A program made the position numbers and the translations under genes. 64,000 nt of DNA from Diphasiastrum complanatum (taxonomy: Eukaryota > Streptophyta > Lycopodiopsida > Lycopodiales > Lycopodiaceae). The notes beneath the pieces are model-generated. The model made no database searches and was not told the DNA's origin. It saw only the letters and a list, made by a program, of their open reading frames with translations. The stretch spans positions 23,706,541 through 23,770,540 of the forward strand of contig CM055094.1 of the NCBI GenBank assembly GCA_029204225.1, written 5' to 3'. This document shows positions 48,996 through 60,900 of this stretch, in pieces; the first letter of the stretch is position 1, and each line of letters begins with the position of its first letter.

Positions 48996-51900
48996 TGTCT
49001 GTGTATCTGTCTGTCTGCCTGTCTGTCTGTCTGTACGTACGTCGGGGAGAAAGAGAGCACATGAGCAAGAACCGTATGATACATGCACTCAGGGTGTGGC
49101 AGCACTATTTTATGACTTATGTGTATACAAATCACAACACTCCCAAGTACTTCTGCAATCAGCCAAAGCCTAAAGCCAGGTGGGCCAAGCTGATGCAAGT
49201 TATCAGAAAGGGAAAGAGAATGTTGTGGCTGATGCAGTACCTCGTATAATGTATCAAATGAGCTTCTCAATGATAAAGAATGATCTCATAAAGGGGATTT
49301 AGGATGGAGGACATTCATTTAGCTTACACCATTGAGGGAGGTATGCTAAAGGGAATCAAAAAATTAATATGCCAAAATTACTGGTCTTCGTAGAAAAATC
49401 CTTCATGAGTGTCATGACAATCCTTAGGCAGGGCATATGGGTATGGATAAGATAATTCCGAGTTTACCTCATTCACTTGAGATTAACCATGGTAGAATGG
49501 GAGAGCATCTCTATGGACTTTATTACAAGACTGCAAAACCCAAACTAGGTTGGTTGGTAGTTGTAGATTGGTCGACCAAGATGGTCCATTTTATCACCAC
49601 CAAGAACCGATGACAACTCTACAAGCTGCCGACTTGTTCATTGAACATATAGTGAGATTGCATGGACCCCCACCCTAGAGACATGGGAACATGGCAGTTT
49701 GAGACCCCACACGTTAATGGCTTCAACATAAACTCAATTTAAAACAAGGTCTACATGAGAGTAGAGAGTTCAACAAAAATATATCCTATTTGCCCATACA
49801 AATATGTTAATACATCATCTGGATGAATCTCTCTGCCATCTAAAATATAGTTTGGCCCGTGACAATCCTCTACCACATTCAAACAAACTTTCGTCTCATC
49901 TAAATTATCATGTGGTCCATAAAATACATGTTATTGTTTATGTCATTTGAATAAACCTATATCCCATCTAGAATATTCGATGATCCCCCATGACCCCTAC
50001 CTCAAAGTAACCTTTGTGCCGATTGAAACATCATGTGCCTCATTTGCTAACATGTGTCCATGTCCTCCGGCAATCATAAGTTGTGACTATAAGACAGGAA
50101 ATTGCCAAACGTCTCATCGCTTTGTTTGATATCTTGGGTAGGCCCTTTGATAAATAATTCTCTAGCTCAAAGACATCTGACAAACCAAAACAAATAGAAA
50201 AGAGGTCACGATTTAAAAAACTCCATCGGAAGCATCAATAGGAACAAAAGAAAATGGAATATCAACACTAGGAAAAGAAAATTTACCAACAATCCTCCGT
50301 ACAACAGCATTTGCCGAAGCTTTTCCTTTCGAATCTGCAACAGGAGCAGGTGTTGCTACATACTGATACTTAGGATGCGGCTTCTGCGGCTGTGGACAGT
50401 CAGGATATTTGTGGCCTGGTTCTTTACAGTTCGAGCAGCGAGGTACATATCCAATCGGTTTTCGTGGCTACGGACAGTCAGGTGAAAAATGGCCTGGTTC
50501 CCCACAATTATAACAGTTGCCCGAAACTGGTTTTGTCGAATTCGTAGCCTTCATTGCTGGTGCCGCAAACTCCAGTGGATTGTGTCTTTTGGGTGCAAAT
50601 TTTGGTTTGGATTGTTGAGCTGGTGCTGTAGCACCCTGGACAAAATTCGTTGTCGCATCATAATTTTGAAATATAACCAACACCTCCTGGGTTGGATCTT
50701 AAACCAACACATCTCGCATCTGAGAAGGCAATCTGGATTCTGACTCCTGACTCCTGAGAGAGAGAGAGGACCGCCATGCTGAGGGATAGGGATCCCCTAT
50801 GGGATCACGTTACCATCGTTGCGGCCTATGGCACATCGGGCACCAAGAGATGGACTTGCAGATACTGCCACATCAGTAACACGTGTGGGCCCACAAGCAT
50901 CAGGGCACGGGGCACATTTATTACATTTGAGGGCGTACGACGAGATTGCCCCTTGCTTGCATGCTCCTGACACGATACTCACTCTTGTTGCATCGGACGA
51001 GGTTGGGGCCTAGAGTGAGAGGTAAACACTCAACTCTCAGACTTCAGTTGATTTTTAAGTGTTGAATGTTCAATGACCACTCAGCGGTGAGCATTGACGT
51101 GTCATGTTGACAGTTGATGGTTCAAGGTTGCACATTAAACATTTCATTTTTTGAAATTTGACTATTGATTTTTAATTTTGTCATCTTACGTTTTCAATGT
51201 TCAGAGAAACTAGAATGACTTGTCGCTTGAAAATGTGATTTTTAAATCATAGATATTAGACTAGTCACTATAGTCTATAGTCCAGTGGTTCACCAAGGAC
51301 CTAAATTGCATTGTTTTTTTTGGCAGATCGAGATGCACTGACACCACCAGAGGCCACCACATCATGCCCCCCGATTGCCTACAGGGGGACAATGTATTGA
51401 GATCCATTGACACCTCTGGTGTGGCGGTGACGGGCGATTACATGTTCACACATATTCGCGCTGCCATTGAAGAGGTGGGGCCACAACACGTTCTATAGGT
51501 ATGATGATTAATCAATGATCAATCCATTTAATACTGTAATACAACTAGTCAGAAGGTTTAGTTTGAATGATTGATGAATCATGATTGAATGTTCAATGGT
51601 TCACCTGAATTCCATGCACCAGGTTGTCACAAACAATGCAATGAATTGCATTGCCATGGGTAAGCTCGTTAATGAGACCTACCCCCACATCTTTTGGACA
51701 CCTTGTGCTGCACATTGCCTGGATCTGTTGGTCGAGGATGTAGCCAAGATACCATGGATCGCGGAGGAGTTGGGCATGGGACGGCAGTCCTTGGTGAGCT
51801 TCATCACCAAGAGGGCGCAATAATTGCTATTGTAGTTTGTGAGCACTGAGCACTAAGAATTTGCCATAATTGATTCACTACATATGCAAATTGCAACTTC

Positions 51901-54900
51901 AAACTTGCAAGTTGCCATTATGTAATATGTATCTACTAATGTTTTGAACGCTATTGTTTGAAATTTGAATTGATGAATCCTTGGTTGAGTTCTCAATTTT
52001 CAATTATCTAATATGTAGTTTCTGTGCGATGTGGCTGACCGGTGACTCCTGAGAGCTCGTCATTTAACATTCAAATCTATTATCTTGTAGGCTTGAGGAA
52101 ATCCAGCATCTCTGGCAAAGCAAGTGGGAGTGGTTTCATCAGCCCTTGCATGCCATGGCCCACATACTCCATCCATTATGGAGGTCTGAGGAGTACCTTG
52201 ATACGGAGCTCAGGGATGGTTGGAATGCTTATGTCTCTCGAGTTTATCCTAATGTATACGAGCAGGATAAGCTGCTAGATGAGCTCCATATATTCAGACA
52301 GGAGACCTTAGAGTTCGCCTCTGGGCCGTCGCGTTTGAGAGAGGGTAATAAACTGCACAATTAGTCAATTACATTGTTGGTAGCTACATCTTTTTACTTA
52401 CATGAAATGGCTATTAGTAGATTTAATAACCATTCTTTGAATCATTATAAATATCTTATATCAAATTCCAATTCTAATATCTAATTTCCTAGCTTTGGTT
52501 TGTGGCACTGGTGCTCACTGGCAAGTTGCAACTACTGACTCCTCTTTGAACTGTGATTCAGGCCAGCTACATCTCGTGTCATGGTGGACCAAGTTTGGGA
52601 TTGATGTCCCCAAATTGCGTCGCCTTGCCATCAAGATCCTCTCACAAGACTGCACTGCAGTGGCTTGTGAGCGGAATTGGAGCGTTCATTCCCTGATTCA
52701 CACGAAGAAGAGGAATCGACTCTCCTCTACGCAGTTGGAGAGGTTGATGTACGTACATGCCTGAGACTTTTGGTTAGACTCTCGACCACTGCAGAGCCTA
52801 TCCAGGTAAGTCATAATTATAATTTCTAACATGTAGAAACTAGATAGTAGTACTTACGGTACGGTTTACCTATACAAATGTTAACATGTGTTTTCACTTT
52901 TGTCGTCCCTCCAGATTCTGTCTTGATTTCAATGTGCATTGTGGCATGCGCATAGATCAATCCGGACGAGATCAATGTGGCAAAGGTTCCAGACTTGCCA
53001 CCAAGATCACAGGCAGACGAGGACGTGTACAAATTCCTCCATGAGGAGGCTATGCGAAGGGCAAGTGAGAAATTAGGAGTTAGTACTTACTACTCGATTG
53101 ACGTTACATGCTTGTAAGTTGTCACTTGAAATACATTCTTGAACTGATTATTGTAATTTGTGGGCAGTAATATGTTTGTCAATCCTTGTGTGCAGGACCT
53201 GTCACTCGAGCAGCACGCAAGAGGAGGGCAGGAGAGAGTACGAGCTCTCGTGCTCACAGCCCTAATGACGCGTCTAAGCCTAAGGCATCGTCAGGGTCAA
53301 AGGATGAGGGGCATCCTACCCCAGCCTCTAATGAGGACTTCGTCCCTAATGTTCGAGAATCGAGAGGAGACGACAGTAGGCTCGACAGCACCTGCTCGAA
53401 GGAGGCTCAGAGTCAGGAGAGCTTAGAGTCTAGATTAGTAGATAGTAAACAGTAGTAAAGTAACAATACTCATGAGTCATGTCACATGACATCATTCATA
53501 TTATTGTTCAGTGTTTTCATATCAACAGACATTACAGTGGACACAATGCACATATGGATTCTGAACTTTGAGGACTGAAATGATTGAAATTCAACTATCT
53601 AACATCAATTTTTTAAGTTTTAAAATTTTGATTATGCATTTGTGGTTGTGATTATTTAATTTTTGAGTCTTGAATATCGACTCGTCACTCGTGACTTGTG
53701 ACTCTTGAGCATTCAACATTGGAAGACCAGAAATTCATAATGGCCACACCTAGTACTAAAACCAGTTTTTGCCACATCCTCAGTTTGGATTCAAATTTAT
53801 GATACCCTTACTTCAAATCGATTTTGATGAAATACTTTGCACTATCTAATTGATCAATCAGTTCATCCATTCGAGGTAAGGGATAATTGTTCTTAATAGT
53901 ATTTCGTATAATCTACACAAATATGAGTTCCTCTGTCTTTTTTATTAACTAATAAGACTGGCGCCCCCCAAGGGGACTTACCAGGCCTAACATGGAACAT
54001 TTTTAGATATTGCAGTTGTCTAAAAACTTCTTCTTCCTTGGTGCTCATCTTGTAAGGGTACAAGGATGTGGGGGGCTAAAGGTGGAAACACTGTTTCCTA
54101 GCGTCTAATCATCTAGAACTAGTGGATTAGACGCCAGAACTATCATCAAACAAAACTGTTACAACCTGGTCTCATATGATCCCACTCATCCATATTAGGT
54201 CGTCTGGGCCGAATACTTCCGTATTAAACAACAATACTCATAAACTGAACTATCAGCAAAGGATAAATCAATGCTAGAAATGCTAGAGTTACATGGCGTC
54301 TAATCCACTAGTTCTAGAAGAGGAATCCTTCACCTTTTCTTTTTCTTTTTTTGAAAAGAAAGAGGACTTATATTTTAGCATGGAAAACGGCATCCTCAAG
54401 GGTAAGAGGCTGGTTCCTCGTAACCTCTAGCTGTAAATCCTTAGGCTAGTCTTAAAAACTAAGGTGGTTACCTCCTTTAGACCCCTCAAAGTGTCTTAAC
54501 TAGGGATAACTGGCCAAATAGGGCTCAAGGTAAACATAACAAGGCCTAACAAAGGCTAATTAGAGTAAGTGACACTTATGTTGAGTTAGGGAATGAGCTT
54601 TGTCTATAAATATGCATTAGACATCTATTATAAAAAATCCTTTGGCTGATTCGCAATTGATTGCACTTAGAGTTCTTCCTCTTGTGAATGTGAGCCAATG
54701 GGAGGATCTTCCTTGCTAGGTTCATGTGGCATAAACATGATTGTGAGATGCTCTAAACTTCAATGTGGAGATCAACATGAGCATTTTTGCCTCCGTCTTT
54801 GTGTTGCTACATTATCATCTCTGATGTATACAATTACATGGCAGCGGATGTTAACGGACATGACATTTTTGGTATCAGAGCAGTTTTTTATTCTGTTTAT

Positions 54901-57900
54901 TGAGAAATGTTGCACATTTTTCTTGTTTTCTCAAAGAAAATTCTGTCCTATTTGCTATGGAGCAAGAGAAGTAGTTTCTTTCCTTTTGGATTTTGTCGTT
55001 TGAAGTGATTTAAAATCGAATGCATTTAATAAGTTTGCTCAAGACTGTCAAAAATTTCAATCGGTTGAAGATAATCCTTTTTTGCAAAAATTGCATAGAG
55101 GAACCTCATTTGGAATACCTTACGTTAAGTTCTAAAAAGAAATCTTATTTGTATGCTTTTAGCTTTATTGAAATTTCAATGAGGTGAAGACGGACTAGAA
55201 TTTTGTGCGTACATTGAGCTTAAGATGCCATTTGTTGTGGTGTTCACACATATGACATCGGGTGCATGAAATATCTTTTAGAGAACATTAGCCTTGTTCT
55301 GAAATTTTTCAATATCAGTTCTAAGCAAATTTGTCCTCTTTGAAATTCTAGCAAGCCTATTCACACATAAATCCAATATTAGGTGTAAGAAAAAAAAAAT
55401 TTAAGCTCAGCGTAGGTATTCTACCTATGAGAAGGAACTCTTTATGCGTTGAAAATTTGGAGGCATTCTTTATATGGTTCCAAAAATGTATGGTTATGAC
55501 TGATCACCAATCCCTTAAGTTGTGATATTGTTGACTAAAGAGGCCATAAGGCAAGATGGTCAGAACTCATTCTAGAGTTTAAGTTCGACATTAAGTATCG
55601 TAGAGGTATGTTGAACTGCGTACCAATGCCTTGAGTCAGATTGAGCAACTTAATCAATTATGCTTTCTTGAGATCCAATTTGATCTATATCTTTCACTTC
55701 GAGATCTCAGACTGATGGGTAATTGCAGTCACATTTGACTAAGACGTCTTGGCATGAAATTCTAGATCTAGTGAAGACCTTAGGATGCACGATCCCAAGA
55801 TTTCTCGAAATAATAAGATACTAAATGAATATTCCATAAGAAATGGCTTGCTTTTCCAGAATGGAAAGGTATGTGTGTTGATTAGGGAGGAGATTAGGGC
55901 TCAAATCTTGCAACAGCATCATGACAAGTGCTGGTCACCCTGGCATACAGAGGATATTGAACCTTGTTGAACTGAATTTTTATTGGCCAAAGATAAAAGG
56001 TCATGTTGACGCATACGTTCAAGGTTGTGAACAATGCCAATTTAATGAACTAGAGAGACTCAAAATTTCAGGTCTTTTACAGCCTTTGGAAATTCCCAAT
56101 AGAAATAGGAAAAGTACTTCGATGGATTTTGTGACAAGGCTCCCAAAAACCGGGAAGCGTCACGATTGGGTGGTGGTTGGCAGGCTGTCAAGAAGAACAC
56201 TGAACACTTTCAAATTTGGAAAACAGTGGACAGCCATAGAACAACAATCCTCAAGAAAGAGAAAGCTAAAATTGAGAGAGAAAACTCAAAGCTTGTATTG
56301 CACAAATGAATCCCTCACAATTCTCCTAATGTGGAGACATTCAAATGAAACATGGTAGACGTAAAGGCTCAAGAATGGAGAGCCAAACACCAACAGCCCA
56401 TGGAATTGAATAGCCAACAAATGTAGGAGTGAATATGAAATGTGAAACTCGTTTGAGAATGGGCCCTATAACCTTATAAGGTGAATTCACATTAGAAAAA
56501 ACACCCCCCATGGGTATACAACATTGGTAGGGCCTAAGTTTAACAATAAAGTTGACATTAGACCGTAGAAACTTGACATAAAGGTGCGGATTTCCATTTC
56601 TGACACATTCTGCCAACGGATTTAGTCCTTTTATGTTGATGTATAGCTTTCAGCCTCATTCGCCAAGTTTTGTCAAATTCAAAGGACTTATATGCAAGAA
56701 ATGTTGCAGGTGGCCAAAGAAAACACTAAATCCACTCAAAATAGAGCTCGATTTTATGCTAGCCGTGATTGCTCACCTCGGGAGTTTAACGTCGAAACCT
56801 GGTGTATCATGAAATCCCAAATGATTCTAAGGTACTTCAAACTGGGAAATGATATAAGCTATATCCTCGTTATAGCGGTCCTTACAAAGTTGTAAAGACT
56901 AACCGGGTCACTTATCAAAGTCAATTTACACATAGAAGAGACCGAATGATGTAATTACATTACTGGTAGCTTAGGCACTTAAGGCATTCAATACAATAGA
57001 GTACATTGTGAATGCGTATAGTAAATGATTAAATTAACAAGTCATGTAACTAAGAATAGCATGGCTGACTATTGCACTATATTAGGAAAGGTAGTTGTTG
57101 ATGTGACACACATGTCAACCACTCGTGCCATGTCATTATGTAACTATCATGGAGGTAAAGATCACATTTTTCAACTCTCCCCCTTGATCAAAACATCCAT
57201 GATCAACACAAAGTATCCAATCAACAAAATAAATCTTATATCCATGTAAATATTAGAAAACTCTCACATATCTACAATACAACTACATAAACTACTAAAA
57301 GTAAGGAACCATTTTCTTGTAAACATCTCCTTAACCAAAAGAAGATGACTTATTCTGCTCACATGACTGAAATTTCCCTTATCAATGAACTAATTAGCCT
57401 TTCACAATAACTTGTGCCATGGGAAAATTTTCCTCGAAGATAGAATCAAATTCACTTTGAATACAAACTAGTTGGATCAGAAAAACTAGTTCCAAATTGA
57501 ATTGCTATTTTTTTGAGTTAATATGGTTGATCGCTCCTCTTAAATGTTGAACAATGGCTTACATGAATTTTGCCTTATTTACTTGATAAAAAATTTCAAG
57601 TCTTTCACTTCTAACACTTAGAAAATCATGGCTAAACTTGTCGTTTAGGGGCTGTATCAATAATTTTGAAGTTCTAAAGTTTGTAATAAAGTGCTAAAAC
57701 TTCACATAGATTACTTTTAGTCAAATTTCACCATGAGATATCATCACTTTAAAATTTACTTTTGTCACCATTAGAAATTTGACATAATGTGCTTTGTATA
57801 TGAACCTTCAACTTCAATCAAAAGTAGGAAATACTTCATCTTAAAACATATTGGTATCACTATTTCTTCAATATGAAAAACTTTGAATATCAAATGCATA

Positions 57901-60900
57901 ACACCTTAAGAATAGTTCAAAGTTTTTACATTCAAATGAAATTCAAAACTCCAAGATATTTCAAGTTTTAATGTTGGAACCATGAAAATTCTAAACATGA
58001 AAGAGCCACTTAGAAACTTCACCTAAGAGGCACACAATACTTTAGAATATCTTTGAAAACAAGCCTACTTCTTACAAATTCAAGAAGCCATGCATACCTT
58101 CATCAAACATTTAAAAAGGTGAGACCTTTGTAGATTGGGCACTTCACTTGCTTTCAAATGGGCTCTTCTTCCATTATCAAGTTTGCAATTCTTTTAAACA
58201 TCTCCAAAATGTCGCAAAGATTCACCACAAAGTCATGTGGGTCATCTCCTTTACTTCAACAATCTAGTTGTCTACCCTCTAGTCCCTTTTATTCACTCTT
58301 CACGCAACAACAACAACAAGGAGAGGTGTGTGATCTCCATGGTAACGAGACAAGACAATCTCCATGCAAGTATTATAGGAAGACCTAACTCTCAAGACAT
58401 ATAACAAAAGACTATGACAAACACATATGTCACCAACATCAATCAAGAATGGGCTTCTTTAGCATTCTTGTTGCTCTCTTCATTCATGAGAAAATAAACA
58501 AACTGAAATTGAAACAACTTGTAAGGTTGTCGGCAACTCCCTAAATTTGGCTTACTTGTACTAATACACGAATGTTCTTTGATCTACCATGATTGGGCAA
58601 CAACATTGGCAATGTCTCTTCACAGACCACTCTACAATACGACCATCATATGGGCTTATAATTCAAAAAGGTCCATGTTTCATCATTAGTTCCAACACAC
58701 TACAAGCATCAATTTCATTTGCATTGATTGCTTCAACCATTGTTGCAAGGGTAATTTCAAGCAAACAAACTTACATATCTCAACTATCATGCATACTCGA
58801 CAAATCTCAAGAAGTCATGCTAGAATTGGAAACTTCACGACTATTCAGGACTTGAGAAAAGTTTGATTCTAAGACAATCATATCTCACAAGCAAGTTTGA
58901 TTTTTTTTGGAAATGAGTGTTCCCTTTACGAGTCTTACCAAACACCTACCTTCATGATTGCCTCCTACAACCATTTGTAAGGGATGATTTTGCTCAGGCC
59001 TAATATGGCTTATGATACAAATTTGCATCTCTTTTACCACAAAGCATTTGATCTGCCCTACATGTGGCCTTCTCAAAAGCTCTCATTTGTTTCATAAGAT
59101 TGTCTCCAAAATTGCCACTTGCAAGAGTAATCATTGGATCTATCTTTCAGTATGCCTCAATCTTCCAGTAGGAGTTGAAGTTCATCCTGTACTCCACATA
59201 AGCCGTTTAAGCCCATAAGGGCATGCATCAAGTTACCTGAGATTACAATCTTGTTGTATGGGACAGGACGCTGGTCTGAATCTATAGGTTTTTTGGGTGC
59301 CACGTGCCAATGTTGTATTGGCGCGAGGTAATCCAACCCGCGATGATGTGCACAACTAACACGTGTCAATGGTCATGACATGACTGTTGGCAGAGGTGAC
59401 CTCACCTGCACCGTGTATGTAGAGGTGAATCTCCATGAGCCTGGTATTCACTCTTTTGGAGAATGAAGAGCTCTTCCACGTGATTAGGCCAAGACAATAT
59501 CTTTCCTCAAGATGCAGGTATGTGAAGGACAAAGCTGGAATGCAGTGGTATGGGATGTTGTAGCTTGGTGGAGGCCTATTACCTAAGCATGATTGATGGT
59601 GGTCTATCACTCCAATGCTGCATGGAGGTGAGATGGTAGTACTTCTATGGATGGGCGGTTATGGTCAGCTTCAATGATGGGGTTTCTAACACCTCCCTTG
59701 ACATAATCAGCCTAATCTAGGTAGTTGACGGCATCCTACCAAGATTGATTCCCTTTCAATGAAGAGTTTTCAAAATCAATCTGCACCAAGCTGTCTAGTA
59801 TAGTTTTGGCTGCCTACTATAGATTCTTGTCCCAATAAGTTTTATGCTTTGGCAAGGAACAAACACTTAAATAGTTGCTGCTGTCCAGATTAGGCCAACA
59901 TCATTCTACCACATGCTACCGATTAAAATGATACAGATAATATTCATTCAAGCAGCTAGAGATTTCATATTGAAATAATTCTTTGCTGTTACAGATCGAT
60001 ATAGGCAAACTTTTAGCAGCTTGTGCATCACAGCAGTCACAGATACAGTTCCCTCATGAGTTCATACAAAAGTCGTCAATTCGATGTGTGCTCTCAAATC
60101 ACCATAACAGATATTAGAGACTATAGAGGATCTACTAAGGACCTGCAGAAGGTACACACTGCTGGTTTCCTCTGGAATTTTCCATTTGTCTGTGTGACGT
60201 TCTGGTGTACGTGTTGTATAGTTGCACTTACTCCACGCTGACAAAAAGCCTCTGCACCTGTATTGTCCACCTTGATACTCCATCGGTCCTTCACACATTG
60301 GACATTTTTTAAGGGCTCCAAACAACATGCCATCCGCACTGGCAAAAACAAACACAATATTCAAATGGGCAATCGGTTTTCAGCCAGATGTGAATGTCGC
60401 TACCAGCACCTTGATCAGGTGCAACAGAAACCGCATGCTTAAAACTTGACAGGCCTTGTAAATATAGTACAGTTCTATGTACAAATACTCAAAAACAAAA
60501 ACCTCAAAATATCTGATAAACAAGATAGCTGAGAAACAGAAAAGAGACCTAGTTAGGACTTCTGAGACATGCCAAAAGTCTTGTACAATAAACACATATT
60601 AAAAGAATTTGAACAGTAACACCTTACCAGCGCTCTCGAAGGTCATATTCAGAGCCACATGGATCTTGATCATTTGCAGCTAACATCTCTTTCAGTTCTG
60701 CAGTTGTCACATGTTCACGTAAATCATCTTTGAGTTTCCATAATGCTCTGCTTTGTAACTCCAGCTGCTTCTCAAGGTCATCTTGCACTCCTTGTGGCAT
60801 TCTAGAACTAGTAACATCCCCATCATTCTTCATTTTCTTCTTCTTGCCCTGAGAAACAATTGTTCCTTTCTGAGATGCATCAATGCACGTATCCTTGTCA

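Noticed and set aside
48934-49270. Cys-Val or His-Thr repeat open frames
   Set aside because: Products of the GT/TCTG microsatellite.
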